From the NCBI RefSeq assembly GCF_002934005.1, contig NZ_PGEM01000025.1, positions 1-64,000 of the forward strand: a stretch of DNA of 64,000 nucleotides, written 5' to 3'. Shown here piece after piece: positions 47,949 through 57,873 of this stretch (positions are counted from its first letter, which is position 1; the number at the start of each line of letters is the position of its first letter). Source of the DNA: Cuspidothrix issatschenkoi CHARLIE-1 (GTDB taxonomy: Bacteria > Cyanobacteriota > Cyanobacteriia > Cyanobacteriales > Nostocaceae). The position numbers and the translations under genes are program-made. The notes beneath the pieces were generated by a model that worked only from the letters and a program-made list of their open reading frames with translations, was not told where the DNA came from and did not search any database.

Positions 47949-50633
47949 GTGAACTACTCTGACTCTGCTAATGCTATTGACCTGGGGTCAATTTTCCCCT
48001 TTGAACTAGATCAATTCCAAACAGAAGCGATCGCCTCTCTGAATGCTAACCGTTCGGTAGTTGTTTGTGCGCCCACAGGTTCAGGAAAGACCCTCATCGG
48101 CGAATATGCTATATATCGCGCCTTATCCCGTAGAAAACGGGTATTTTACACCACTCCCTTAAAAGCCTTATCTAACCAAAAACTGCGAGACTTTCGCCAA
48201 AAATTTGGCTTTGATCAAGTTGGACTGCTCACTGGAGACGCTTCCATTCATAGGGATGCGCCAATTTTGGTCATGACCACAGAAATTTTCCGCAATATGC
48301 TCTATGGTACACCCATAGGACAAATCGGCATTTCCCTTACAGACGTAGAAGCCGTCGTTCTCGATGAATGCCACTACATGAACGATCGCCAACGGGGTAC
48401 AGTGTGGGAAGAATCAATCATCTACTGTCCCCGCAGCATCCAGCTTGTAGCCCTCTCCGCCACAGTCGCCAATAGTGACCAACTCACCAACTGGCTAAAC
48501 TACGTTCATGGTCCCACAGACCTGATTTACTCAGATTTTCGCCCCGTTCCCTTAGCATTTAATTTTTGTAATCCCAAAGGGTTATTTCCCCTATTAAATG
48601 AAACCAACACCAAAATTAACCCTCGTCTAGTCAAACAAAAGAGTAAAAAAGGATATTGGGAAAAAGGCAAAACTGGCAGACCGGAAGCTCCCGGTATTAT
48701 TTATACACTCAGCCAACTTCAGCAACGGGATATGCTCCCAGCAATTTACTTTATCTTCAGTCGGCGCGGTTGTGATAAAGCTGTAGAAGAAGTTGGTGAC
48801 TTATGGTTAGTCAATAATGATGAATCCCAAATCCTGCGGCAACAGATTGATGAATTTTTAAACCGTAATCCGGAAGCAGGTAGGACTGGACAAATAGCCC
48901 CACTATACCGAGGTATAGCTGCTCATCATGCTGGCATTTTACCCGCATGGAAAGGACTAGTAGAAGAACTGTTTCAACAAGGATTAATTAAAGTCGTCTT
49001 TGCTACCGAAACCCTAGCGGCAGGAATAAATATGCCCGCCCGCACCACAGTAATTTCTACCCTTTCCAAACGCACTGACAACGGCCACCGACTGCTTAAT
49101 GCTTCGGAATTTCTGCAAATGGCAGGCCGCGCCGGTCGTCGAGGCATGGATAAACAAGGTTATGTAGTTACATTACAAACCCCCTTTGAAGGAGCGAAAG
49201 AAGCCTCATATTTAGCCACATCCAAACCAGATCCCCTAGTTAGTCAATTTACCCCTAGCTATGGCATGGTTTTAAACCTGCTGCAAACCCATAATATTGA
49301 ACAAGCCAGAGAACTCATAGAACGCAGTTTTGGACAATATATGTCCAACTTACACCTGCAACCAGACTATGAAGAAATGGCACAATTTCAAGGGGAATTG
49401 GCGCAAATTCAGGCACAATTGGCGGCGATTGATGAAAATGAACTGATAGTATATGAAAAATTACGCCAGCGCTTGAAAGTAGAACGGCAGATTTTTAAAA
49501 CCTTACAAGAACAAGCCCAGCAGGATCGCCAAGAACAAGTGGCAATGATGTTAGATTTTGCCATATCTGGAACTATGCTCAGTCTCCATGATAAAAACGC
49601 AATTTCCCCCTTACCCATCACCGCCGTATTAATTGATAAAGCTGTCAGCAGTCATGAGATCTCCTACTTTGTATGCTTAGGAGAAAATAATCGTTGGTAT
49701 GTAGTCACACCAACGGATATATTAGATTTATATGCAGAATTACCACGGGTAGAAGTTCCTGCAGATCTCCTTCCTCCTGCTGAATTGGGTTGGAAACGAG
49801 GACAATCAATTCGTGGTGATCAACATAGTCTTGCTGTGGTGCAAAATATCCCCCATCCCCATGAATTAATCCATCTATCTCCTGAAGTTCAAGAACAACT
49901 GAGTCGCCTCACCGCCGTTCAAGAACAATTAGAAAACCATCCCATTTACAAATCAGGAGACATTGCCAAAATCTTTAAAAATAGGGCGCGTTGTGTAGAA
50001 TTAGAAGCGGAAATTGAACACCTACAAGAACAGATAGACCTCCAGTCCCAAAGATATTGGGAGGAATTTCTCTGTTTAATTGAAATTTTACAGTCCTTTG
50101 AATGTTTAGACAACTTAATTCCTACACCATTAGGACAAATTGCCGCCGCCATTCGCGGTGAAAATGAGTTATGGTTAGGCTTAGTCCTAGCTAGTGGAGA
50201 ATTAGATGCTATTGGACCCCATCATCTAGCAGCAGTTGTAGCCGCTTTGGTGACAGAAGCACCCCGTCCAGATACTAAAATTGACTTTAACCTGTCCCTA
50301 GAAGCAGATACAGCTTGGTTAAAATTGCAACCTATTCGCCGCGCTGTGTTAAAGGTGCAGTATCGTCATGGTGTGGCCTTACCTGTAGGTTTAGAACATC
50401 GTTTTATCAATTTGATTTCCTTGGTAGAACAGTGGGCGCTGGGAGCAGAGTGGACAGTATTATGCGCAAAAACCACTTTGGATGAAGGGGATGTGGTGCG
50501 GATTTTACGCCGTACCTTGGATTTATTATCCCAGATTCCTCATGTTCCTAATTTACCTGATGTCCTGCGGCGTAATGCTCAACGAGCGATGCAATTAATT
50601 GATAGATTCCCTGTCAATGAGGCCATGGATTAA
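47949..50633 (+). CDS. Ski2/Mtr4-like DExH RNA helicase
   Basis: An 894-residue protein starting at a GTG. RecA-like domain 1 has Q-region FELDQFQTEAI, Walker A APTGSGKT (41-48), and DECH (139-142). Domain 2 includes FSRRGCDKAVEEV, VVFATETLAAGINMPARTTV and QMAGRAGRRGMDKQG, the motif VI of Ski2-type enzymes. A C-terminal DSHCT-like helical domain (about 700-890) completes the Mtr4/Ski2 layout. Cyanobacterial and plastid relatives (ISE2-type) act in RNA processing, but the substrate here is not known. Confidence 0.92.
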   Translation: MNYSDSANAIDLGSIFPFELDQFQTEAIASLNANRSVVVCAPTGSGKTLIGEYAIYRALSRRKRVFYTTPLKALSNQKLRDFRQKFGFDQVGLLTGDASIHRDAPILVMTTEIFRNMLYGTPIGQIGISLTDVEAVVLDECHYMNDRQRGTVWEESIIYCPRSIQLVALSATVANSDQLTNWLNYVHGPTDLIYSDFRPVPLAFNFCNPKGLFPLLNETNTKINPRLVKQKSKKGYWEKGKTGRPEAPGIIYTLSQLQQRDMLPAIYFIFSRRGCDKAVEEVGDLWLVNNDESQILRQQIDEFLNRNPEAGRTGQIAPLYRGIAAHHAGILPAWKGLVEELFQQGLIKVVFATETLAAGINMPARTTVISTLSKRTDNGHRLLNASEFLQMAGRAGRRGMDKQGYVVTLQTPFEGAKEASYLATSKPDPLVSQFTPSYGMVLNLLQTHNIEQARELIERSFGQYMSNLHLQPDYEEMAQFQGELAQIQAQLAAIDENELIVYEKLRQRLKVERQIFKTLQEQAQQDRQEQVAMMLDFAISGTMLSLHDKNAISPLPITAVLIDKAVSSHEISYFVCLGENNRWYVVTPTDILDLYAELPRVEVPADLLPPAELGWKRGQSIRGDQHSLAVVQNIPHPHELIHLSPEVQEQLSRLTAVQEQLENHPIYKSGDIAKIFKNRARCVELEAEIEHLQEQIDLQSQRYWEEFLCLIEILQSFECLDNLIPTPLGQIAAAIRGENELWLGLVLASGELDAIGPHHLAAVVAALVTEAPRPDTKIDFNLSLEADTAWLKLQPIRRAVLKVQYRHGVALPVGLEHRFINLISLVEQWALGAEWTVLCAKTTLDEGDVVRILRRTLDLLSQIPHVPNLPDVLRRNAQRAMQLIDRFPVNEAMD

Positions 50634-50658
50634 ATATCTCAATTTCTGCCTTACTTTT

Positions 50659-50678
50659 GGGCGGGGAAACCCCGCCCC
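50659..50678. repeat. GGGCGGGG/CCCCGCCC hairpin repeat
   Basis: A palindrome GGGCGGGG-AAA-CCCCGCCCC just past the helicase stop. It matches hairpins at 22808-22826 and 34711-34730 and may double as a transcription end. Confidence 0.6.
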
Positions 50679-50784
50679 TAGGATGAGGAAAGAGAATTAA
50701 CAGATAGAGAAACGATAGAAGATCCATTATTAGGTATTCTTTCAGGAGAACCAATATCAACAGATAATACTGATTAAGTTCAAT

Positions 50785-51384
50785 TTAACCCAAAACTCCT
50801 TGACACAAAATACCTAAAATCTTGTTTAACTCCTTAATATAATAATTATTCAAATCAATAAATATATCAGTCCCTTCCAACTTCAAGAACTTCCATATAT
50901 CTCCTGTTGTCACAGCCCCATAAATAGTTTTAATTTCATTACCTTCCTGTTCATTAAATAATTGTGCTGCTAACATTGCTGCTGCACATTGACCCAAACC
51001 ACTTTTAATATTTTCATTTTTAGCTTCCACAATAATTAGTACAGGAGCATTAATTGTTAACTGTTCCCTAGAACGACTGACAACAAAATCACAATAACCA
51101 TTTAAACCTCTCTCAACATCAACATTAAAATCCGTACCAGAAAATAAACTAATTTTATAATTAGCTTTACGTCTAACTTCTAATAAAATTGGCGTAATAA
51201 TCATTTCTGAACGTGCTTTTTCCGTATTTATTGCTAACGCGAGTTCCGTAGTTTCTTCTAAAGTGTTAGTTAACTTTTCACTGATTTCTATAGGTTCTAC
51301 AGTCGCAAATAAATCAGCTTCTTCATCAATTGTAATGTTAAAATTTTTCTTAAACTTAGTTAAGCTAAAATCACTATAAGCCAT
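50785..51384 (-). CDS. PD-(D/E)XK nuclease-like protein
   Basis: A 199-residue protein with a putative nuclease core in its middle: GYCDFVVSRS (candidate metal Asp), then VLIIVEAKNENIKSGLGQCAAAMLAAQLFNE. EAK with a following Gln-rich helix is the restriction-endonuclease-like core. No partner such as a methylase lies next to it. It may be a standalone domain of the kind abundant in cyanobacteria. The upstream 100 residues are helical without a recognised domain. Confidence 0.65.
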   Translation of the reverse strand: MAYSDFSLTKFKKNFNITIDEEADLFATVEPIEISEKLTNTLEETTELALAINTEKARSEMIITPILLEVRRKANYKISLFSGTDFNVDVERGLNGYCDFVVSRSREQLTINAPVLIIVEAKNENIKSGLGQCAAAMLAAQLFNEQEGNEIKTIYGAVTTGDIWKFLKLEGTDIFIDLNNYYIKELNKILGILCQGVLG

Positions 51385-51674
51385 TGCTCTTACCTAATTA
51401 TTTTCAACAGGTTATCTAAAATTTAAAATCTCTTTAATTATAGTGCTACAAGAGTTGAAGGCTCTACTCTACTTGGTGAGCCAGCGCGGTCTTGGGGGTT
51501 TCCCCCATGAGTAACTGGCGAACCCGTAAGGGTGCAAACCTGGTTGAGCAAGTTTTGACGATGAATGTAGAATCTCCTCGGCTTTAGCCAGGGGAGTATC
51601 AAAATAAAAGGTAGACTAAATGCCTACCCTACAAAACCAGATAATTTATTTGCTGTTCTAGCTGAATTTGTTAA
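51385..51674. other. Spacer with a cyanobacterial dispersed repeat
   Basis: About 51482-51545 reads GCGCGGTCTTGGGGG-TTTC-CCCC with trailing TGGCGAACCCG. That is a repeat type I recall from other cyanobacterial intergenic DNA. No gene is supported. Confidence 0.45.
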
Positions 51675-52691
51675 TTAACGAAATAAACTACTCAGTGAAC
51701 TATCTTCATGAATCCGCCAAATTGCTTCTCCCAATAAATTAGCAACAGAAAGAGTTACTAATTGCGGAAACTGATTACTTTCTGGAATAGGAATAGTATT
51801 AGTAACTATCACTTCCTCAAATACCCCACTGGATAATCTCTCAATTGCTGGTGGAGAAAATACAGCATGAGTAGCACAGGCATATACCTGACTTGCACCT
51901 TCTTGACGCAGTAACTTAGCACCTTCTGCGATTGTACCACCAGTATCAATCATGTCATCTACTAATACAGCAGTTTTGCCCCTGACATCACCAATCACAT
52001 TTAACACTTCGGCGACGTTATGGGCTTGACGGCGTTTATCAATAATGGCCAAAGGAGCATCATTGAGCTTTTTCGCAAATGCTCTTGCTCTTGCCACCCC
52101 ACCCACATCAGGAGAAACAACAACAATATCCTGTAATTCCTTACTAATTAAATAATCCAGGATCACTGGTGAACCATATACATGATCAAAGGGGATATCA
52201 AAATAGCCCTGAATTTGGGCTGCATGTAAATCCATGGCCAGAACTCGGTTAGCACCTGCTTGGGTGATTAAGTTAGCAACTAGCTTTGCTGTAATGGACT
52301 CCCTACCTGCGGTTTTTCTATCAGCACGAGCATACCCATAATAAGGAACTACTGCCGTGATCTGTCGTGCTGAAGCCCGACGACAGGCATCAATCATAAT
52401 TAGTAATTCCATTAAATGATCGTTGACAGGTTGGCAGCAAGGCTGAATTAAATAGACATCACAACCGCGAATAGATTCTTGAATTTGAACATATAGTTCT
52501 CCATCCGCAAATCTTTTGCGAATCATGGGGCCTAAGTCCATGCCCAGATAACGGGAGACTTCTTGAGACAATATTGGATTGGCAGAACCAGAAAACAACC
52601 GGAGACGATTATTATCTGATATTCCCGTTGTTACTGATTGAAGTGGTAAAGTTGCAGAACTCAGCACAGCAGATCCTCGAAGTGCATTCAT
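51675..52691 (-). CDS. prs: Ribose-phosphate pyrophosphokinase
   Basis: Makes PRPP from ribose 5-phosphate and ATP for nucleotide, His and Trp synthesis. The core has RLFSGSANPILSQEVSRYLG, the flexible loop region DRKTAGRESITAKLVANL, and the PRPP loop AVLVDDMIDTGGTIAEGA. The 338-residue length includes an N-terminal extension of about 25 residues (MNALRGSAVLSSATLP...) before the conserved core, seen in cyanobacterial forms. Confidence 0.95.
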   Translation of the reverse strand: MNALRGSAVLSSATLPLQSVTTGISDNNRLRLFSGSANPILSQEVSRYLGMDLGPMIRKRFADGELYVQIQESIRGCDVYLIQPCCQPVNDHLMELLIMIDACRRASARQITAVVPYYGYARADRKTAGRESITAKLVANLITQAGANRVLAMDLHAAQIQGYFDIPFDHVYGSPVILDYLISKELQDIVVVSPDVGGVARARAFAKKLNDAPLAIIDKRRQAHNVAEVLNVIGDVRGKTAVLVDDMIDTGGTIAEGAKLLRQEGASQVYACATHAVFSPPAIERLSSGVFEEVIVTNTIPIPESNQFPQLVTLSVANLLGEAIWRIHEDSSLSSLFR

Positions 52692-53083
52692 AGATATATA
52701 ATCAGAAATTGAGCAAATTTAGTTGAAATGGAGTCAACAAAACATCTGTGAGTTTTGTTGAAGTTTTCATACAAACTTGAAATATTTCTCCATAAAATTA
52801 ACATTTCCTAATTTTTTAGTCTTTGTATTGGAAGAAACTACTAGCAATTTAACTGACATCTAGACAACTGTGAAACAGTTTCAGAATTACAACTTTACTA
52901 GATTGGGGTAAGCTGCCAAAATCTGGAGATCAATTAATTGAGTAGGTAGATTCGTAGGTTACTAATTCTACCTTGTTTTTTTGACCTAGAGCAAATTACT
53001 CATGGTAAACATCCTCTCCCGCCCACGTGATGTTCTAGTGGCGCACCTAGCATAATATTACCGAATGAATTGTTTTATAATAC
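52692..53083. other. Upstream region of prs
   Basis: AT-rich; no gene or clear regulatory repeat is recognised. Confidence 0.35.
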
Positions 53084-53284
53084 TAGGACTTACGCATTGA
53101 CAGGAAATACCAAATAGGGCTATGACTTTCAGGGATTTAAACCCGATTTTTCGATGATTTTTGAAGGAACTGCTTGCAGCAGCGCTTCCCTGTCGCTATT
53201 TATCTAGACTTCATCCGCAAAACCTGAAAAGACCAAATATCGTTCATACAGATGATGATTAATTTGTACAGTGCGTAAGTCCTA
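53084..53284. mobile_element. IS630-type MITE, family 2, 201 bp
   Basis: Ends TAGGACTTACGCA (53084-53096) and TGCGTAAGTCCTA (53272-53284) are perfect inverted repeats of each other and include the TA expected for IS630/Tc1 targets. The interior has no transposase frame. The shorter element at 16952-17069 and a lone end at about 21270-21282 share the terminus. Confidence 0.75.
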
Positions 53285-53628
53285 AAATAATATTTCTAGC
53301 TTGATTATGCCGCCATGAGATATAGCTCTATATTCCCTGTTCCCCACCCTCTGCTCCCTGGAATATCAAGTATTCTATGCCTGAATCCTGAGCTATATTT
53401 GGTGATATTTTTAGCATTTAAACTATATGCTATCTTGAACACATCCTGAGTCAAGGCAGAAGTTGAGAATAATAATGCAAGATGGGATTCTAGTATACAC
53501 TTCCTATGAGCCTGAAAAACACAGGAAGATTACGGAAGCCGCAATTAAGACAATTAGAGTCATCTTGTGAATAGATCATGCTTTTGCTAAGTTCTACCTC
53601 AGTTGCTATTATATTCAATCTATAGATC
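53285..53628. other. Upstream region of the kinase gene
   Basis: Contains TTCCCTGTTCCCC heptamer DNA (about 53332-53360). A 31-codon frame at 53475-53570 starts MQDGILVYTSYEPEKHRK; I cannot support it as a gene. Confidence 0.35.
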
Positions 53629-55326
53629 ATGCAATCACCAATTACAGTTGGTACTATCCTACAAAGTCGTTACCATATCATTCACATTATTGGCCAAGGG
53701 GGATTTGGTAGAACCTATCTAGCCGAAGACCAAAGACGCTTTAATGAGCTTTGTGTAATTAAGGAATTAGTTGCCCCGATGACGGGAACATCCTTTGGTG
53801 AGAAAGCACAGGAGTTATTTGAACGTGAAGCTGCTATTCTGTATCAAATGCAACACCTGCAAATCCCTAAATTTCGAGAAAAATTTGCCCAAAACGAAAA
53901 ATTATTTTTGGTGCAAGATTTTGTATCTGGAAAGAATTACCGCCATTTGCTCAAGGATAGGCAAAACGTCGGTACAGTTTTTAATGAAGCGGAAGTTTTG
54001 CATTTATGCAAAAATTTATTACCTGTCCTTAGTTATATTCACGGATTAGGAATTATTCATCGGGATATATCGCCAGACAATATCATTTTACGGGAAGATG
54101 ATTCTCTACCTGTGTTAATTGATTTTGGGGTAGTGAAGGAATTGGCGACAAAATTGCAATCAGCCGCACCTACATCTGTCACCACTGTGGGTAAATTAGG
54201 TTATGCTCCTAGTGAGCAAATGCAAACGGGAAGAGTTAATCCTAGTAGTGATTTGTATGCTTTGGCGGTGACAGCGATAGTATTGTTAACCGGGAAAGAA
54301 CCAGCAGATTTATTTGATGAACAGCAGTTAACCTGGAATTGGCAAAAGTGGGCTAAAGTTAATCCCCAATTGGCGACTGTTTTGCAACGAATGTTAAGTT
54401 ATATACCAGGAGAACGTTATCAAACGGCGGCTGATGTATCTCAAGCTTTATCAGAGATCAAGGTTGGGAATGGATCAAAGCGTAATTTATCTTACTTACA
54501 AACCCTTGCTGTTGGTAATCGTGTTCAACCTGCATCAAACACTGCTGAACCTAAATCTTCAAGTTCTTCTCCCCAAAGTCGTTCTATTTTAGATAATCCT
54601 TTGGCCTTGGGTTTAATTGGTGGTGCTGTCGTGATTTTAGCTGGATTTGGTTCTTGGTCATTGGTAAGTACACTTAAAGATCAGTTGCAGGGTAAACCAG
54701 AAGCAACGACAACACCACAATCTTTTCCTTCCCCAGTTATTCCCAGTGGAAGTACATCTACGCCGACACTTACTGCTACACCTACGCCTACTAATGGCGA
54801 ACCTGTTATTAGTCGTAAACGCCTAGAATTAGATCCATCTAATAAAGCAATAGCAGATGGGATATTAAAAGAAAATAGTTTAGTGCAATATAGTTTCCGG
54901 GCTAAAGGCGGGGAGGATTTAATTGTATCTGTTAATTCAGATAGTGGCATTGTGATGAGCATTCTCAACCCTGATGGTGCAATCATGAATCTTAATGATC
55001 AAGAATCTACATCTTATGAGGAAAAATTATCTGATAGTGGTAGGTATACTATTCAATTAGGTTTGGCGGGCGGCATATCAGAGAGTAATTATAGTTTAAA
55101 TGTAACTTTAATAGAACCTAAGCCAACAGCAACTCCTACACCCACAGAAACCCCTACACCCACAGAAACCCCTACACCCACAGAAAAGCCTACACCTACA
55201 GAAAAGCCTACACCTACAGAAAAGCCTACACCTACAGAAAAGCCTACACCTACAGAAAAGCCTACACCCACAGAAAAGCCTACACCCACGGAAACACCAA
55301 CGCCGGAGTTTAATGGGAATAATTAG
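53629..55326 (+). CDS. Membrane-anchored Ser/Thr protein kinase with PPC domain and PTPTEK tail
   Basis: A 565-residue Hanks-type kinase. The glycine loop GQGGFGRTYLA, ATP-binding Lys45, catalytic HRD (144-146, HRDISPDN) and DFG (165-167) are all present. One membrane helix (about 325-346) follows a Ser-rich linker. Outside the membrane is a pre-peptidase C-terminal (PPC)-like beta domain (about 398-494). It ends in nine near-identical PTPTE(K/T) units (about 503-558), encoded by an 18-bp DNA repeat at 55135-55300. The kinase side should be cytoplasmic and the tail periplasmic. Substrates are unknown. Confidence 0.88.
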   Translation: MQSPITVGTILQSRYHIIHIIGQGGFGRTYLAEDQRRFNELCVIKELVAPMTGTSFGEKAQELFEREAAILYQMQHLQIPKFREKFAQNEKLFLVQDFVSGKNYRHLLKDRQNVGTVFNEAEVLHLCKNLLPVLSYIHGLGIIHRDISPDNIILREDDSLPVLIDFGVVKELATKLQSAAPTSVTTVGKLGYAPSEQMQTGRVNPSSDLYALAVTAIVLLTGKEPADLFDEQQLTWNWQKWAKVNPQLATVLQRMLSYIPGERYQTAADVSQALSEIKVGNGSKRNLSYLQTLAVGNRVQPASNTAEPKSSSSSPQSRSILDNPLALGLIGGAVVILAGFGSWSLVSTLKDQLQGKPEATTTPQSFPSPVIPSGSTSTPTLTATPTPTNGEPVISRKRLELDPSNKAIADGILKENSLVQYSFRAKGGEDLIVSVNSDSGIVMSILNPDGAIMNLNDQESTSYEEKLSDSGRYTIQLGLAGGISESNYSLNVTLIEPKPTATPTPTETPTPTETPTPTEKPTPTEKPTPTEKPTPTEKPTPTEKPTPTEKPTPTETPTPEFNGNN

Positions 55327-55377
55327 GCTAAACTAGTAACAGAAGCCTATTTAAGTTGTCATTCTTAGCAGAAAACT

Positions 55378-56061
55378 TTGTTGAATACTTTACTGATTAC
55401 GGGAACTGATACGGAAGCTGGTAAAACCGTCGTGACTACCGCTTTAGCTGCTTATTGGCAAAAATATTATCCTCAGCGTAGTTTGGGGATAATGAAGCCC
55501 ATTCAATCGGGTGTGGGGGATAAGGAGTTGTACCAAACTCTGTTTAATCTGGAACAGTCACCAGAAGAAATTACACCTTTATATTTTCAAGCGCCTTTAG
55601 CACCTCCCATTGCAGCGGCAAAGGAAAATCGCTTGATAGATTTGGCTATTGTCTGGCAAACTTTATTAAAGTTGCAAAAACAACGGGATTTTGTGTTGGT
55701 AGAATCTTTGGGAGGTTTAGGTTCACCAATTACTAATGAGTTGACGGTGGCAGATTTAGCGGGTGAATGGCGATTACCAACATTTTTAGTTGTACCTGTG
55801 AGATTAGGATCGATCGCTCAAGCTGTGGCTAATGTAGCATTGGCTAGGCAAACTAAAATCAATCTGCGGGGGATTATTGTCAATTGCACCCAACCCCGCA
55901 CAGAAGCCGAAATTGCTGATTTAACTCCCCCAGAGTTAATTCAATCTTTTACAAATATCCCAGTTTTAGGTTGTGTACCCTATGTAGAAAATCCCCAGGA
56001 TGTGGAAAAACTTGCTGAAGTTGCAGCAACTTTAGATTGGGAAATATATTATCACAGTTGA
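55378..56061 (+). CDS. bioD: Dethiobiotin synthetase
   Basis: Closes the ureido ring of dethiobiotin from DAPA, CO2 and ATP. It begins [18 protein letters not shown] with the P-loop, followed by [22 protein letters not shown] and [11 protein letters not shown]. The 227-residue length is standard. Two adjacent TTG codons (55378 and 55381) are the only starts near the conserved N-terminus, with no ATG. The rest of the bio pathway is not in the window. Confidence 0.93.
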   Translation: MLNTLLITGTDTEAGKTVVTTALAAYWQKYYPQRSLGIMKPIQSGVGDKELYQTLFNLEQSPEEITPLYFQAPLAPPIAAAKENRLIDLAIVWQTLLKLQKQRDFVLVESLGGLGSPITNELTVADLAGEWRLPTFLVVPVRLGSIAQAVANVALARQTKINLRGIIVNCTQPRTEAEIADLTPPELIQSFTNIPVLGCVPYVENPQDVEKLAEVAATLDWEIYYHS

Positions 56062-56133
56062 CAGAAAAGCATTCTGACTCCTAACTCCTGAATTCTTAAA
56101 GCATCAGAGTTTTTTAATTTTTAATTGATAAAT

Positions 56134-57351
56134 ATGGTTTCTACATTTCCTTTGGGTTCAACGGTAAATCTCAAAAATGTGCGGCTGGAAATTCGTGCTT
56201 TACAACCGCAATTAGTGGAATGGAGACGACAAATACACCAAAAACCAGAATTAGGTTTTCAGGAAAAAATTACTGCTGAGTTTATTTCCCAAAAGTTGCA
56301 AACTTGGGGCATTGCACATCAAACAGGCATAGCAGAAACGGGAGTTGTTGCTATTATTCAAGGTGAAAAATCTGGAGATGGTAAAGTATTAGCAATTCGG
56401 GCTGATATGGATGCTTTACCAGTTAAAGAAGAGAATGAAGTTTCTTACTGTTCCCAATATGATGGGGTAATGCACGCTTGCGGACATGATGGACATATAG
56501 CGATCGCCCTCGGTACAGCCTATTACCTCCATCAACATCGTCAAGACTTTAGCGGCACTGTAAAAATTATCTTCCAACCTGCCGAAGAAAGTCCCGGTGG
56601 GGCAAAACCTATGATTGCAGCAGGTGTACTTAATGACCCTGATGTTGATGCCATTATCGGTTTACATTTATGGAATAACCTCCCCTTGGGAACAGTGGGA
56701 GTACGACCAGGGGCATTAATGGCCGCGGTAGAATTGTTCCGTTGTACCATTTTTGGTAAAGGTGGCCATGGGGCAATGCCTCATCAAACCATAGATTCTA
56801 TAGTCGTAGCAGCACAAATAGTTAATGCTTTGCAAACCATTGTAGCTCGCAACGTCAACCCCATTGATTCTGGTGTAGTGACAGTGGGAGAACTCCACGC
56901 AGGTACAGCAGTTAATGTGATTGCTGATACCGCCAGAATGGGTGGGACGGTGAGATATTTTAATCCTGAATTAGCAGACTTTTTTAAACAGCGAATTGAA
57001 CAAATTATTGCCGGAATTTGTCAAAGTCATGGCGCAAAGTATGAATTAGATTATATTCATCTTTATCCACCTGTGATTAATGATAGAGAAATTACCACAT
57101 TAGTGCGCTCAGTAGCAGAAGATGTAATCGAAACTCCTATTGGTATCGTTCCTGAATGTCAAACTATGGGGGGAGAAGATATGTCATTTTTCCTGGAAAA
57201 AGTTCCCGGTTGTTATTTTTTCCTCGGTTCTGCCAATGCCGAAAAAAATCTCAACTATCCCCATCATCATCCGCGATTTGATTTTGATGAAACCGCTTTA
57301 CCCGTGGGTGTGGAGATATTTGTGCGTTGTGTGGAAAAGTTTTTAGCTTAG
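56134..57351 (+). CDS. M20 family metal-dependent amidohydrolase
   Basis: A 405-residue peptidase M20/IAA-amino acid hydrolase-type enzyme. ATG at 56134 is preferred to a TTG at 56125. It has RRQIHQKPELGFQE, ADMDALPVKE, the metal ligands of MHACGHDGHIAIALG, FQPAEESPGGA with the catalytic Glu, IGLHLWNNLPLGTVGV, and late TMGGEDMSFFLEKVPG. The family removes acyl groups from amino acids; the substrate here is not evident. Confidence 0.93.
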   Translation: MVSTFPLGSTVNLKNVRLEIRALQPQLVEWRRQIHQKPELGFQEKITAEFISQKLQTWGIAHQTGIAETGVVAIIQGEKSGDGKVLAIRADMDALPVKEENEVSYCSQYDGVMHACGHDGHIAIALGTAYYLHQHRQDFSGTVKIIFQPAEESPGGAKPMIAAGVLNDPDVDAIIGLHLWNNLPLGTVGVRPGALMAAVELFRCTIFGKGGHGAMPHQTIDSIVVAAQIVNALQTIVARNVNPIDSGVVTVGELHAGTAVNVIADTARMGGTVRYFNPELADFFKQRIEQIIAGICQSHGAKYELDYIHLYPPVINDREITTLVRSVAEDVIETPIGIVPECQTMGGEDMSFFLEKVPGCYFFLGSANAEKNLNYPHHHPRFDFDETALPVGVEIFVRCVEKFLA

Positions 57352-57549
57352 ATTAGGGAAAAGCAGTTTGCAATTAGTGATGGCTGACCTCACCGAAGCT
57401 TTAAAAAAAGTGCCAATTGCCACCCTCAGTTAAGCCAAATTTTACTGGGTAGTTGTGGCCTCTGAAAAAATTTCCAAAAAAGTTTTGTAGAATACTTGCC
57501 AAATAAATAGAATAGTGATAAGTTATATTTGTGTGTGAGGAGTAAGTTT
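57352..57549. other. Spacer with a possible small-RNA promoter
   Basis: TTGCCA (about 57497) and TTATAT (about 57523) could be a promoter for the hairpin transcript downstream. The run GTGTGAGGAGT (57533-57543) is the exact complement of the Yfr1 core ACUCCUCACAC, but may be coincidence. No gene is seen. Confidence 0.3.
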
Positions 57550-57596
57550 AAAAAACGTCTGGGGTGGAAACACGGCAACACTCCCAGGCGTTTTTT
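57550..57596 (+). terminator. Long-stem terminator-like hairpin
   Basis: AAAAAACGTCTGGG (57550-57563) pairs with CCCAGGCGTTTTTT (57583-57596), with one G-U pair and an inner GTG-GAAA-CAC. The T-run favours termination on the plus strand; the A-run gives the same on the minus strand. It is 200 bp past the M20 gene, so it may end a separate short RNA. Confidence 0.6.
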
Positions 57597-57873
57597 GATG
57601 GGAAAATTTTTCTGATAGCAAATAAGCATTGTATGTTGGGTTAAGCGGTAGTACAACCCAACCTATTCAGGAATTAAGCAAAACATCACGGAAGTAGGGT
57701 AATTCATGAATTACTCCTATGAAGGAATGAGGCTGTTGATGACTTCATAGGTAAGTCCGAGCATTTTATAGTTGGCTATTTAATATGACAATAAATTTCA
57801 TCTTCGTTTCATTTTCAGATGAAAAGCTAGAATTGTAGTTATAGAATCTTCATGCGCTCTAGGAGCTAAAATT
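57597..57873. other. Upstream region of the DUF305 gene
   Basis: No gene or structure recognised; AT-rich. Confidence 0.35.

Noticed and set aside
53475-53570. 31-codon frame starting MQDGILVYTSYEPEK
   Set aside because: Too short, no ribosome-binding site, and no recognised family.
55089-55289. Minus-strand 66-codon frame of repeated GVGFSVGVGFSV
   Set aside because: It is the antisense of the PTPTEK repeat in the kinase gene and has no ribosome-binding site.
57533-57552. A Yfr1 gene on the minus strand
   Set aside because: The core ACTCCTCACAC is there, but no 3' terminator hairpin follows it in that direction, so the two-hairpin Yfr1 architecture is not met.
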